DNA from: Streptomyces spiralis
GTDB lineage: Bacteria > Actinomycetota > Actinomycetes > Streptomycetales > Streptomycetaceae
Assembly: GCF_014654675.1 (NCBI RefSeq)
Contig: NZ_BNBC01000027.1
Coordinates: 1 to 64,000 of the forward strand
Length of the DNA stretch: 64,000 nucleotides
Direction: 5' to 3'
Under the pieces are notes generated by a model that was given only the letters and a program-made list of their open reading frames with translations, did no database searches and was not told the DNA's origin. Positions 36,626 through 45,120 of the stretch are shown in pieces. Position numbers and translations under genes: made by a program. The number at the start of each line of letters is the position of its first letter. The stretch's first letter is position 1.

Positions 36626-36985
36626 ATGCCGGATGCCGAAGACGTACGCCGTATCGCCCTGTCCCTGCCGGACACGACGGAGAAGATCGCCTGGAGCATG
36701 CCCACGTTCCGGGTCGCGGGAAAGATGTTCGCCACGCTGCCGGAGGACGAGACCTCCATCGCCGTGCGCTGCCCCAAGGAGGAGCGCGACGAACTGGTCC
36801 TGGCCGAGCCGGAGAAGTTCTGGATCGCGGACCACGAGTCCCAGTTCGCCTGGGTCCGCGCCCGGCTCGCCGCGCTGGAGGACGAGGATGAGCTGCGCGA
36901 CATCCTCGCCGACTCCTGGCGCCAGGCGGCCCCGCCCCGGCTGCTGGAGGCCTACCCGGAGCTGGGGCCGCCCGCCGTGCGCTGA
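36626..36985 (+). CDS. MmcQ/YjbR family protein
   Basis: 119 residues. MPDAEDVRRIALSLPDTTEKIAWSMPTFRVAGKMFATLPEDETSIAVRCPKEERDELV is the YjbR/MmcQ start, with 'F-R-V-x-G-K-x-F-A'. The ending AELWRQAAPPRLLEAYPEL-like part matches the family's conserved tail. Members have a CyaY-like fold and are thought to bind DNA or nucleotides, but no function is proven. The gene begins 31 bases after the GNAT gene. ATG 36626 was chosen over an upstream TTG, since the extra codons do not look like the family. Confidence 0.88.
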   Translation: MPDAEDVRRIALSLPDTTEKIAWSMPTFRVAGKMFATLPEDETSIAVRCPKEERDELVLAEPEKFWIADHESQFAWVRARLAALEDEDELRDILADSWRQAAPPRLLEAYPELGPPAVR

Positions 36986-37141
36986 AATCCCCTGGGGCGT
37001 TGTCAGCGGGCCATGGCATGATCCGAAGGACGGAGGCAGCCGGAGCGGAGGGGACCTCGGCTGCCGCCGTGAGGGAGAAGCCGGGGGGCGAGCGGGGGAC
37101 GGGCAGGGCGGGGTTCGGCCGGGGAGGGGAGCGTCAAGGGG

Positions 37142-38566
37142 ATGACCGGGACATCATCGCAGTCGTCACCAGGGGAGGCGGCGGCAGCAGGGCATGACAG
37201 CGTTGCCGGAGCCGGGGCGCCGCCCGCCGGAAGGCGAGCCGACGCCGGAGCTCGGGCAGGGACCGGGCCGGGGGCCGAGGACGGTGCGCGGGCGCGGCCG
37301 GTCTGGTCGCGGGACTTCGCGCTGTTCTTCGTCGCACGGGCCGTCGCCCGCCTCGGCGACACCATGCTGCCCGTCGCGCTCGCCGCGGGCCTGCTGGAAC
37401 ACGGGTACGGCGCGGGCGCGGTCGGCCTCGCCATGGCCTCGACGGCCGCCGCCTTCGCGGGACTGGTGGTCTTCGGCGGGGTCATCGCCGACCGGTTCAG
37501 CACCCGCAAACTGATGATCGGCGCCGACCTGGTCCGGCTCGGCACCCAGTCCCTGGCCGCCGTCCTCTTCTACTCCGGGCACGTGGTGCTCTGGGAGATC
37601 TGCGCGATCGGCTTCGCCAACGGTGTGGCCGGCGCGGTGTTCCAGCCCGGTGTGGCCAGTACGGTGCCCCGGCTCGCCGCCGACATCCAGGGGGCCAACG
37701 GCGCCATACGCATCGCCGAGTCCGCCGCCCAGCTCGCCGGCCCCGCCGTCGCCGGCCTCCTCGTCGGCTTCGCCTCGCCCGGCGGGGTGTTCGCGGCCCA
37801 TGCCGCCACCTACGCGGTCAGCGCACTGTGCCTGCTGCTGCTCAGGCTGCCCCCGCTCCCCGCGGGCATGGACCCTGCGGCCGGTCACGGGTCGGGGACG
37901 TTCAAGGCCGACCTGGTCGAAGGATGGCGGGAGTTCAGAGCACGGACCTGGCTGTGGGGCGTCATCGCCGTCTGGTGCCTCTACATGATCGCCGTCTGGG
38001 GCCCGACCGTCCCGCTGGTGGCCACGGAAGTGGTCCAGCAGCACGGCCCGCGCTCCTACGGCCTGATCAACTCCGCCCTCGGCGCGGGCACCGTCGTCGG
38101 CGGCTTCCTCGCGCTGCGGCTGCGGCCCCGCCGCATGCTGCGCGCCGGTGCGGTCGCCCTCTTCGCCTTCGTCTGGTTCCCGGCGGCCGTCGGGGCCGGC
38201 CTGGGGGTGCCCCTGATGGCCGCGGGCGCCGCCGTCGCCGGGGCCGGAATGTCGTTCTGGGGCGTGATGTGGGCGACCAGCGTCCAGACACAGGTTCCGC
38301 CGGACGTCCTCAACCGCATCCACGCCTACGACGTGGCGGGCTCCCTGGCCATGATGCCCGTCGGCCAGGCCCTCGCCGGGCCCGCCGCCTCGGCCCTGGG
38401 CGCCGGTCACGTGCTGCTGGTGTCCGCCGCGATCAGCCTGGTCGTACCGACCGCGCTGCTCGCGGTCCCCGCGATACGCGACCTGATACGCGCCGACGCA
38501 CGGCCTCCCGCCCGCCCCCCGGGTGCGGCGGCCGGACCCGGGCGGGCGCACCCGGAGAGGCGGTAG
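37142..38566 (+). CDS. MFS transporter (EntS-type drug/siderophore exporter-like)
   Basis: 474 residues. The first 60 residues are Ala/Gly/Pro-rich and cytoplasmic; then about 12 helices starting SRDFALFFVARAVARLGDTMLPVALAAGLLEHGYG. The signature loop GGVIADRFSTRKLMIGADLVRLGTQ matches the MFS motif A of the EntS/MFS_3 group. IRIAESAAQLAGPAVAGLLVG and SFWGVMWATSVQTQVPPDVLNRIHAYDVAG are further marks of this group. It likely exports a drug or small metabolite. The ATG at 37142 has AAGGGG immediately before it; a start within the next 20 codons cannot be ruled out. Confidence 0.85.
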   Translation: MTGTSSQSSPGEAAAAGHDSVAGAGAPPAGRRADAGARAGTGPGAEDGARARPVWSRDFALFFVARAVARLGDTMLPVALAAGLLEHGYGAGAVGLAMASTAAAFAGLVVFGGVIADRFSTRKLMIGADLVRLGTQSLAAVLFYSGHVVLWEICAIGFANGVAGAVFQPGVASTVPRLAADIQGANGAIRIAESAAQLAGPAVAGLLVGFASPGGVFAAHAATYAVSALCLLLLRLPPLPAGMDPAAGHGSGTFKADLVEGWREFRARTWLWGVIAVWCLYMIAVWGPTVPLVATEVVQQHGPRSYGLINSALGAGTVVGGFLALRLRPRRMLRAGAVALFAFVWFPAAVGAGLGVPLMAAGAAVAGAGMSFWGVMWATSVQTQVPPDVLNRIHAYDVAGSLAMMPVGQALAGPAASALGAGHVLLVSAAISLVVPTALLAVPAIRDLIRADARPPARPPGAAAGPGRAHPERR

Positions 38567-38620
38567 CCCGACGAACGGGCACCGCGACCCCATCGGTTCT
38601 CGGGCGCGCCCCGACGGTTC

Positions 38621-39541
38621 TCAGGCGCGCTCCGACCCCGGCCCGCCGCCGAGGAACGCCGAGATCCGCTCCCGCAGCGACCGGGCGTCGAGCCCGTGCG
38701 CGGCGGTGTGCTCCGCGACGGTCCCGTAGCGCCGCAGTTCGGCGCGGCCCACACCGAGACCCATGACGCGGTGCGGGACGTCGGACAGCGCGTCGTTCGC
38801 GGCGGCCGTCGACGTGCCCGCCAGGTACGGCTCGACGAGGACGACATCGGCCCCGGCCGTCCGAGTGGCCCGCCGCAGGGCGGCCGCGTCGAAGGGCCGT
38901 ACGGTCGTCGCGTACAGCACGGTCACGTCGAGCCCCTCGGTCGTGTCGAGCACCGCGTCGAGCATCGGTCCCACGGCGACCACGACACCGGAGCGGCCCT
39001 CGCGCACGGTGGTGAAGCGCTCCCCGTCGACGGGGCGCGCCTGCGCGTTGGACTGCACGGACAGCCGTACGTAGACCTTGTCGTCGCCCGCGGCGACCGC
39101 GTGCCGCAGCAGCGTCTCGGCCTCGTCCGGATGACCGGGCACATGGACGGTCCAGCCGTCCAGGGTGTCCAGCAGCGCCACATCGCCCGGCGCCATGTGG
39201 GTGTAGCCGCCCGCGGGCCAGTCGAAGGACGCGGCGGCGCTCACCAGCACCGCGCCCACGTCCTGGTGCCCGAGATCGAGTTTGACCTGCTCGAAGGGCC
39301 GCTCGACGAGGAAGCTCGCGAAGGTGTGCACCACCGGCCGCATCCCGGTCAGCGCCAGCCCCGCACCGGCGCCGACCAGGAGCTGCTCACGGATGCCCAC
39401 ATTGATCACCCGGTCGGGATGCCGGCGCCGGGCCTCGGCGAAGCCGTCCTTGCCGATCTCGGCGAGGACGACCGCGACCCGCGGATCCTCGTCGAGCAGG
39501 CGGGAGACGACGGGTGCGAAACGGTCACGCATGGTGTCCAT
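38621..39541 (-). CDS. Transketolase, C-terminal subunit
   Basis: 306 residues. This is the pyrimidine-binding plus C-terminal half of a split transketolase: IGKDGFAEARRRHPDRVINVGIREQLLVGAGAGLALTGMRPVVHTFASFLVERPFEQVKLDLGHQDVGAVLVSA is the Tkl-type Pyr domain, followed by the C-terminal domain (VVVAVGPMLDAVL). It pairs with the N-terminal subunit encoded 70 bases upstream on the same strand. Together they could move two-carbon units between sugar phosphates, using thiamine diphosphate. Such split pairs are widespread in secondary pathways; the substrate is unknown here, since no other sugar gene is adjacent. Confidence 0.88.
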   Translation of the reverse strand: MDTMRDRFAPVVSRLLDEDPRVAVVLAEIGKDGFAEARRRHPDRVINVGIREQLLVGAGAGLALTGMRPVVHTFASFLVERPFEQVKLDLGHQDVGAVLVSAAASFDWPAGGYTHMAPGDVALLDTLDGWTVHVPGHPDEAETLLRHAVAAGDDKVYVRLSVQSNAQARPVDGERFTTVREGRSGVVVAVGPMLDAVLDTTEGLDVTVLYATTVRPFDAAALRRATRTAGADVVLVEPYLAGTSTAAANDALSDVPHRVMGLGVGRAELRRYGTVAEHTAAHGLDARSLRERISAFLGGGPGSERA

Positions 39542-39611
39542 GAGGGTGGACCCTTTCCAAGGAGAGGGAGGACGGGTGGAGACGGGTGGAGGAGGGGAGG
39601 AGGGCGGGAGG

Positions 39612-40319
39612 TCAGGCGTTCTTCGGCTCGACTCGGGCCACCACCACGTGCGGCCGGCCGGGATGCGGTGCGGTGAAGGCGGTGTACAGGGCCTCGTGGT
39701 CGCGGCCGTCGACCGTCAGCGCCGACCAGCCCGCCGCCTCGAAGCGGGCGGCGATCCCGCCCGGACGGGCATGGCTGGCGGAGGCGTTGTCGACGACGAC
39801 GGTGTGCAACTGCTCGAGTCCCGCCGGCCCGGCGAAGGCGATCGCCTCGTGGTTGCTGCCCTCGTCCAGTTCGGCGTCCCCGATCAGCGCCCACACCCGG
39901 GGCCGGTCGAGCCCCTGGGCGCGCAGCCCCAGGGCGGTGCCCACGGCGATCGGCAGTCCGTGCCCCAGCGACCCGCTGCCGATCTCGGCGCCCGGCACGA
40001 GGGTGCGGTCCGGATGGTGGCCGAGCGGGGAGTCGTAGGCGCCGAACTGCGGCAGCCAGTCCACCGGCAGGAAACCCTTCGCGGCGAGGACCGCGTAGTA
40101 GGCCATCGGGCCGTGCCCCTTCGACAGCAGGAACCGGTCCCGCTCCGGGTCCTCCCGCTGCTCCGGGCGGACCCGCAGCACCCGGTCGTAGAGCACCCAG
40201 AGCACGTCGAGCGTGGAGGTGGCGGCGGGTCCGTGCTTCTCGTCGCCCGTCATGAGCCCCATCAGCCGGGGCAGGTCGGCGTACCCGTGGGTGCGCCCGA
40301 GTTCTTCGGTGATCGTCAT
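39612..40319 (-). CDS. Transketolase, N-terminal (thiamine diphosphate-binding) subunit
   Basis: 235 residues. The PP-domain motifs are DRFLLSKGHGPMAYYAVLAAKGF, PGAEIGSGSLGHGLPIAVGTALGLRAQGLDRPRVWALIGDAELDEGSNHEAIAFA: G-D-x-E-L-D-E-G-S-x-x-E-A is the ThDP/Mg site, and VVDNASAS supplies the following conserved Asn. It is the first gene of the split transketolase pair. Its start codon lies only 7 bases after the -10 hexamer of a SoxR-type promoter, so the transcript is probably leaderless. Confidence 0.9.
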   Translation of the reverse strand: MTITEELGRTHGYADLPRLMGLMTGDEKHGPAATSTLDVLWVLYDRVLRVRPEQREDPERDRFLLSKGHGPMAYYAVLAAKGFLPVDWLPQFGAYDSPLGHHPDRTLVPGAEIGSGSLGHGLPIAVGTALGLRAQGLDRPRVWALIGDAELDEGSNHEAIAFAGPAGLEQLHTVVVDNASASHARPGGIAARFEAAGWSALTVDGRDHEALYTAFTAPHPGRPHVVVARVEPKNA

Positions 40320-40326
40320 GCGTACG

Positions 40327-40357
40327 ATCGTGCGACCTCAACCAAACTTGAGGTCAA
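40327..40357 (-). promoter_or_regulatory. SoxR/MerR-type promoter of the split transketolase operon
   Basis: CCTCAACCAAACTTGAGG at 40336-40353 matches the SoxR box CCTCAAGTTAACTTGAGG (18 bases, identical arms). On the minus strand it lies between a TTGACC -35 (40357-40352) and a CACGAT -10 (40332-40327) with a 19-base spacer, the long spacing that MerR-family activators need. The start codon at 40319 is about where transcription should begin. No soxR or merR gene is in the window, so the regulator would act in trans. Confidence 0.7.
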
Positions 40358-40488
40358 GTGCAGTTGTCTCCCTGGGCAGAGGAAGCCTCGCCGAGCGCGC
40401 GGCCAAAAGGGGTGCGCGACCATCGGCCCGAGTGCGGTATTGTTTTCCTGCGCGTTCGGCCGCGGGAAACCCCAGGTCAGACGGGCAA

Positions 40489-40562
<74 letters not shown>

Positions 40563-40581
40563 CTGGAGACAGTTGCAGGTC

Positions 40582-40615
40582 AGGGCCGGTTTCGGAGGCA
40601 TCCGAAACCGGCCCT
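40582..40615. terminator. Hairpin after tRNA-Pro
   Basis: Perfect 15-bp stem, 40582-40596 with 40601-40615, four-base loop GGCA, 20 bases after the tRNA. It also lies 54 bases after the MsrA stop on the other strand, so it can serve both. Confidence 0.85.
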
Positions 40616-40668
40616 TGATCATTCTTGGGGACCACTGGGGGACGGCGTCCTTGACCGAGGTCAGCGGG

Positions 40669-41178
40669 TCACGCCGGCGGTCGGGGCAGCTTCCAGTCTT
40701 TTCGGACGTACTGGCTCATGTGCGCATCCGGATGGCGCTGGAGGTAGTTCTGGTGCTCAGGTTCCGCTTCCCAGAACGTGCCGGACGGCACGACCTCCGT
40801 AACCAGCCTCCCCGGCCATAATCCCGACGCGTCGGAGTCCGTGATCACCGCGCCCGCGATGCGTCGCTGTTCCTCGTTCAGGTAGAAGATCGCGGACCTG
40901 AAGGTCAAGCCGATGTCGTCGCCCTGCCGGTTCAACGTGGTGGGGTCGTGGATCCGGAAGAAGAACTCCAGGATGCTGCGGTAGTCCGTCCCGGACGGGT
41001 CGTACGTGACCTCGACCGCCTCCGCATGGTTCCCGTGGTTTCGGTATGTCGGTTCCACCACCTCGCCACCGGTGTAGCCGACACGGGTGCCCACGACACC
41101 CGGGAGCCGGCGGAACAGCTCCTGCATGCCCCAGAAGCATCCGCCCGCCAGCACCGCGTACCCCTTCGCTGGCACCAC
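40669..41178 (-). CDS. msrA: Peptide methionine sulfoxide reductase MsrA (first copy)
   Basis: 169 residues from a GTG at 41178, which has GAAGGAGG 8 bases upstream; the longer open frame would add a non-family Arg-rich stretch. [33 protein letters not shown] (catalytic C14) and [57 protein letters not shown] are the MsrA core. It reduces S-methionine sulfoxide in proteins. There is no second Cys near the C-terminus (ends [11 protein letters not shown]), so turnover must use other thiols. A second MsrA (50143) and an MsrB (51266) are in the same stretch. Confidence 0.95.
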   Translation of the reverse strand: MVPAKGYAVLAGGCFWGMQELFRRLPGVVGTRVGYTGGEVVEPTYRNHGNHAEAVEVTYDPSGTDYRSILEFFFRIHDPTTLNRQGDDIGLTFRSAIFYLNEEQRRIAGAVITDSDASGLWPGRLVTEVVPSGTFWEAEPEHQNYLQRHPDAHMSQYVRKDWKLPRPPA

Positions 41179-41602
41179 GTCGTGTTCCTCCTTCGGTGAG
41201 GCCGGAATCGACTGAGGCCGTCCGACACGAGACCGGCCTCGACGGCGAGGGCCGCCCTTTCGCCACATCGCGGCAGCCGGACAGGGCTCTCGACTCCATG
41301 GCGCCGAACCGCCGGCTGGTTCACCGTTAGCTGCCTCGACGGCGGACTCCTTACCCGGCGTCTGCAGGTGCCCGGGCCGGGGGACTGCGCGAGCGGGGCC
41401 GGTCCGGAAGGTGAGAATGCGGCGGGGCAGCCCCGAGGGGCGTCCTCAGCACTTGGCTGGAGCCGATGGCCGGCCACCTGGGCGACCATGCCGGATAGAC
41501 GCGTCGTCGACACCGGGCCTCTTGAATGGCCTTCTCCCGCCTGCGCCGTCACAGAAGTGCCGGCACGAGATGTCGCGGGGCTCCGACGGCATGGAGGCCG
41601 TA
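41179..41602. other. Gap without recognisable gene (424 bp)
   Basis: Only composition-driven open frames are seen. The MsrA ribosome site is at the left edge. Several stop codons break each plus-strand frame before the DUF5709 gene's GGAGG at 41593-41597. No hairpin, tRNA or repeat of note was recognised. Confidence 0.4.
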
Positions 41603-42064
41603 ATGACTTCACCGGACAATTTCCAGCCCTACGAGGACGTGACCGCCTCCAACCCCCTGCGCTCGCAGGAGGAGTACGACGAGGACGAGCTGGGAGAGGA
41701 CGTCCTGGACCGGGGTTACTCACCCGCCAATGCGCCTCTGGCCGTCAATGACTGGGGCGTCACTGCGAGGGAAGGCGCCTCCCACGAGGACCTCACGCAC
41801 CGGCTCAGGCGCGAGGTGCCGGAGGTCAGCGCATCGGACGAAGGCGACGGGCTGGGCGACACGATCGGCACGGACGGTGAGCTCATCGACGACCAGGTCG
41901 GCGACGAGCGCGCGGGGCGCCTCCTCGGCTGGGACACGGACGTGCTCGCCGAGGGATACGACGGCGACGACTACTGGGCGCGGGACGTGGGCATCGACAA
42001 CGGTGCAGCCTCCGCCGAGGAGGCGGCTGTCCATGTGGTGCCTGAAACCCGAGAGAACTCCTGA
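41603..42064 (+). CDS. DUF5709 family acidic protein
   Basis: 153 residues, very acidic. EDVLDRGYSPANAPLAVNDWGVTAREGASHEDLTHRLRREVPEV is the DUF5709 signature (D-x-L-D-x-G-Y-S-P-P-x-x-P). Near the end, LLGWDTDVLAEGYDGDDYWARDVGIDNGAASAEEAAVHVV repeats the family's tail. The function is unknown; the protein is common in streptomycetes. ATG 41603 has GGAGG 6 bases upstream. It has no close partner on its strand. Confidence 0.85.
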   Translation: MTSPDNFQPYEDVTASNPLRSQEEYDEDELGEDVLDRGYSPANAPLAVNDWGVTAREGASHEDLTHRLRREVPEVSASDEGDGLGDTIGTDGELIDDQVGDERAGRLLGWDTDVLAEGYDGDDYWARDVGIDNGAASAEEAAVHVVPETRENS

Positions 42065-42271
42065 GCGACCGTCTGCCCACCGACTGGGCCAGTGGGCGGA
42101 ATCCCCCTCCGGGCCGCGCGCGAGTCGCTCGTCGAAATACGCCGGAAACCCCGTCCGTGAAATCCCCGGATGTGCGCACGGCGAAAGAGAGAACAGCGAC
42201 TTCCCGTAGACGTCCTGTAGATGGTCTCGTGTTCGGCTTGAGTGCACGAGATGACCTGGGGATTGAAGGCC

Positions 42272-42985
42272 ATGCACTCTACGGATTTCAGAAGAACGCG
42301 CCGCTCGGCTGCGAACGAACATGCCGGAACCAGCGGCAGCGCCCCGGCAGCAGGGTCCGCCAAGGGCCGGAGGCAACTCGACCCGGAGTCCGCCGCCTGG
42401 GTGGACGCGCTCGGGGACGGTCATGGGCCGCGGTACGAGCAGGCTTGCACGCGGCTGCACGAACTGCTGGTGCGGATTGCCATGGACGAAGTGTTCCGCC
42501 GGGGTCCTCGTCACCGAATCACCGGGCCCGAGCTGAACGACCTCGCCCACCAGGCGGCCGCCGACGCTCTGATGAGGATCACGCACAAAATCCGGGAATT
42601 TCGAGGCGACGCCAGGTTCACCACATGGGCATTTCGATTTGTCGTACTCGAGGTGTCCAGCAAGCTGGGCCGCCATTTCGCGCGTGTTTCGAACGCATGG
42701 TTCGACTCGGACGAATGGGCGCAGGTACCCGACCGCTCCGGAACCGACCCCGTCGACCACTGGCAGGCGCGAGAGCTGGTCGAAGCTGTGCGCAACGTGG
42801 TCGAGACTGTACTGAGCGCCCATCAGCGGCAGGTCTTCACCGCCGTCGTCAACGGGGTCCCCCTGGAAACGCTTGCCGGTGAGCTGGGGACGAACCGCAA
42901 CGCGCTCTACAAGACGATGTTCGACGCCCGTAAGAAACTGCGAGCTCAGCTGATCGCGGGCGGACATCTCAGCGCTGCGGGCTGA
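42272..42985 (+). CDS. Sigma-70 family (ECF-like) RNA polymerase sigma factor
   Basis: 237 residues. After a Ser/Ala-rich N-terminus (about 50 residues), a sigma region 2 reads DLAHQAAADALMRITHKIREFRGDARFTTWAFRFVVLEVSSKLGRHF (about 90-135). Region 4 follows after a short linker: VVETVLSAHQRQVFTAVVNGVPLETLAGELGTNRNALYKTMFDARKKLRAQLI (about 180-230). That is the ECF layout, without region 3. No anti-sigma zinc finger gene follows directly. Starts at 42242 or 42251 are possible; I chose 42272, which has GAAGG just before it. It lies immediately upstream of the MsrP-like operon on the same strand. Confidence 0.85.
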   Translation: MHSTDFRRTRRSAANEHAGTSGSAPAAGSAKGRRQLDPESAAWVDALGDGHGPRYEQACTRLHELLVRIAMDEVFRRGPRHRITGPELNDLAHQAAADALMRITHKIREFRGDARFTTWAFRFVVLEVSSKLGRHFARVSNAWFDSDEWAQVPDRSGTDPVDHWQARELVEAVRNVVETVLSAHQRQVFTAVVNGVPLETLAGELGTNRNALYKTMFDARKKLRAQLIAGGHLSAAG

Positions 42986-43122
42986 TGCAGCGGCGGCCAC
43001 GTCGGCCCGGGCCGCCACGAACTCACCTTTCCGAGGGGCCGGAGGTAAGATTTAAGGAGCCGCGGGCGCTCATTTCCGAAGGGGCCCACAAGGGCCGCCC
43101 CGGACTGACAAGGACGGCGAGC

Positions 43123-43722
43123 ATGACCTTCATCTCGCGCGGTTTCCACGGCCGAAGGCCGCCGGCGGGCACGAAATTGCCGCCCGGGCAGTACGAGACG
43201 ACCGGCTTCCCGGTGCTCTCCGCCGGGCCCACTCCCCGCATCCCGAAAGACGACTGGAAGCTGTCCGTGACCACGGAAGCCGGGAACCAGCACGTGTGGG
43301 ACTGGGCAGGGCTGATGGCACTCCCGGCGGAGTCCCCCACCGTGGACCTGCACTGTGTGACGAAGTGGTCGAAGTTCGACACCGAATGGCAAGGGGTGTC
43401 CCTGGACGTTCTGCTCGCGGACGTGGAGACGGACGCGGAGAACGTCCTCGTCACCTCGTACGGCGGCTACACCACGAACATCCCCCTCGCCGACCTGGTC
43501 GACGGCAAGGCGTGGATCGCCTATGGCTACGGGGGCAGCGACCTGGCGCCGGAACACGGTGGCCCGGCCCGGCTGCTGGTCCCGCACCTGTACCTGTGGA
43601 AGTCCGCGAAGTGGGTGCGCGGGATCGAGCTGCGGCAGAGCGACACACCCGGCTTCTGGGAGAGCGCCGGCTACCACAACTACGGAGACCCATGGCGAGA
43701 GCAGCGGTACCAGGGAGACTAG
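43123..43722 (+). CDS. MsrP/YedY-like cytoplasmic molybdenum oxidoreductase
   Basis: 199 residues with no Tat or Sec signal. The core is VDLHCVTKWSKFDTEWQGVSLDVLLA: HCVTKWS with C78 as molybdenum ligand matches the RCVEAWS site of E. coli MsrP (YedY), which reduces methionine sulfoxide in periplasmic proteins. It ends GGPARLLVPHLYLWKSAKWVRGIELRQSDTPGFWESAGYHNYGDPWREQRY, again like MsrP. The fold is the sulfite oxidase type with a single pyranopterin. The lack of a signal predicts a cytoplasmic enzyme, so electrons must come from a soluble source. It overlaps the reductase gene by 31 bases. Confidence 0.9.
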   Translation: MTFISRGFHGRRPPAGTKLPPGQYETTGFPVLSAGPTPRIPKDDWKLSVTTEAGNQHVWDWAGLMALPAESPTVDLHCVTKWSKFDTEWQGVSLDVLLADVETDAENVLVTSYGGYTTNIPLADLVDGKAWIAYGYGGSDLAPEHGGPARLLVPHLYLWKSAKWVRGIELRQSDTPGFWESAGYHNYGDPWREQRYQGD

Positions 43723-44447
43723 GCGACCGGCTTCGGTGGCGGATCGCCGAGGTCACGGACCGGCGCGTGGAGTCGGCGACGGCCGTCACCCTGACACTGG
43801 ACCTGCCGGACTGGCCCGGGCACCTGGCCGGCCAGCACGTCGACGTCAGGCTGACCGCGGAAGACGGCTACAGCACCCAGCGCAGCTACTCGATCGCCTC
43901 GGCCCCCAACGGCCGAGGCCTCGACCTGACGGTCCAGCGCACGCCCGGCGGAGAGGTGTCGCCCTACCTCGTGGACGAGCTCGTGCCCGGGGACCGACTG
44001 GAGCTGCGCGGGCCTGTCGGTGGCTGGTTCGTCTGGAGGCAGCAGCAGACGGAGCCGATTCTGCTGGTGGCGGGCGGATCGGGACTCGTGCCTCTGATGT
44101 GCATGATCCGCGCGCGCGAGGCGGTCGGCAGCCGGGTCCCCTTCCGGTTGTTGTACGCGGTGCGGACCCCGTCGGACCTGCTGTACCGCTCGGAGCTCCG
44201 CGAAGGGGCGCCGGGGCTGGACACGACGTACCTCTACAGCAGAGAAGCCCCCGCGGACTCGCCGCGCCCGCCGGGGCGCATCGCCCCCGAGGACTTGGTC
44301 CGCGGCGGCTGGCCCCCCGACTTCGAGCCGACCTGCTATGTCTGCGGGCCCACGGCGTTCGTCGAGAAGACGGCCGCCTACCTGGTGCTCCTGGGACATG
44401 CACCCGAGCGAGTACGTACCGAGCGCTTCGGCGACAGTGGAGGTTGA
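43692..44447 (+). CDS. FAD/NAD(P)-binding ferredoxin reductase-like protein
   Basis: 251 residues. The FAD domain has VTLTLDLPDWPGHLAGQHVDVRLTAEDGYSTQRSYSIASAPN (RxYSIAS at about 70); the NAD domain has ILLVAGGSGLVPLMCMIRAR and CYVCGPTAFVEKTAAYLVLLGHAPERVRTERFG. It lacks the C-terminal plant-type 2Fe-2S domain that similar oxygenase reductases have. The ATG at 43692 lies 31 bases inside the MsrP-like gene, and the stop is one base from the next ATG. It is the likely electron source for the molybdenum enzyme. Confidence 0.9.
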   Translation: MARAAVPGRLGDRLRWRIAEVTDRRVESATAVTLTLDLPDWPGHLAGQHVDVRLTAEDGYSTQRSYSIASAPNGRGLDLTVQRTPGGEVSPYLVDELVPGDRLELRGPVGGWFVWRQQQTEPILLVAGGSGLVPLMCMIRAREAVGSRVPFRLLYAVRTPSDLLYRSELREGAPGLDTTYLYSREAPADSPRPPGRIAPEDLVRGGWPPDFEPTCYVCGPTAFVEKTAAYLVLLGHAPERVRTERFGDSGG

Positions 44448-44448
44448 G

Positions 44449-44757
44449 ATGGCGTCCGTGGAGGCCGGCGGCCCAGATGTGGACGATGCCCATGACGGGT
44501 ATGTCGACGGAAACGCGCTGGCAGGGCCCCTGTCGGAGGTCTTCGCCGTTGATGTGACCGCCGCGACGTGCCGATGCGCCAACTGCGGCTGCACGGGCCC
44601 CCTCGCTTGCCTGCACGTGTACATGCATGCACCGGGTCTCGTCGCGCGCTGCCAGGAGTGCGGGAGGGTCGTGCTGCGTACGACGCGCACGAGAGACTCG
44701 GTCTGGCTCGACATGAGCGGCGCGGCCTCGCTTGCAATTCCACTGGGAGAGGCCTGA
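44449..44757 (+). CDS. DUF6510 Cys-rich small protein
   Basis: 102 residues. The protein is mostly one small domain: DVTAATCRCANCGCTGPLACLHVYMHAPGLVARCQECGRVVLRTTR. CxCxxCxC and CxxC form a zinc-ribbon or rubredoxin-like knuckle pair about 25 residues apart. The family (DUF6510) has no known function. The ATG is one base after the reductase's stop, so it is the third gene of the MsrP-like operon. As a metal-bearing protein beside a flavin reductase that has no iron-sulfur domain, it could carry electrons; a zinc ribbon with a structural role is equally possible. Confidence 0.8.
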   Translation: MASVEAGGPDVDDAHDGYVDGNALAGPLSEVFAVDVTAATCRCANCGCTGPLACLHVYMHAPGLVARCQECGRVVLRTTRTRDSVWLDMSGAASLAIPLGEA

Positions 44758-44789
44758 GTGCCCGTGTACCGCTGCGCCAGTACTACTGG

Positions 44790-45120
44790 CTTCACTTCCT
44801 GGCCCGCATGACACTGGCGGAGCGGCCGGAACCGGAGGCTGCGGGGAATTCGATCCCCGGCCACGAGCCGGCCGGGGTGGTCAGCGCCTTCGGCGAGACA
44901 CCCCCTAGGGCACGGGCTGAGTACGTGGCCGTCGAGGCACGCAACCTCGCGCCGCTGCCGGGTGATGTCGACTTCCCGGGGGCGCGAGTCTGCCGATCTC
45001 CGGTCTGACCGCTCACGAGTTCGTCGACCTCGACGACGACGCCCTCGAAGTCCACGACTTCGACGGCGATCGGCTAGCGGCGTTCGCGCAGCCCGACCAC
45101 GCGGAAACTCGCCCTGCCGA
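44790..45120 (+). pseudogene. Broken zinc-type alcohol dehydrogenase / quinone oxidoreductase
   Basis: Pieces of an MDR protein are visible. One frame reads SIPGHEPAGVVSAFGE, then AEYVAVEARNLAPLPGDVDFPGA; after a one-base change the next frame continues SLPISGLTAHEF, which is the expected order in this family (IPGHExxGVV, then AEYVxV, then LPxxGLTA). The middle and the whole NAD domain are missing. A long internal deletion plus a frameshift explain it. It lies right behind the MsrP-like operon and runs tail to tail into the MOSC gene. Confidence 0.6.

Noticed and set aside
43123-43722. Calling the Mo enzyme a true sulfite oxidase
   Set aside because: The active-site phrase HCVTKWS and the C-terminal part match MsrP more than sulfite oxidases, and the haem domain is absent.
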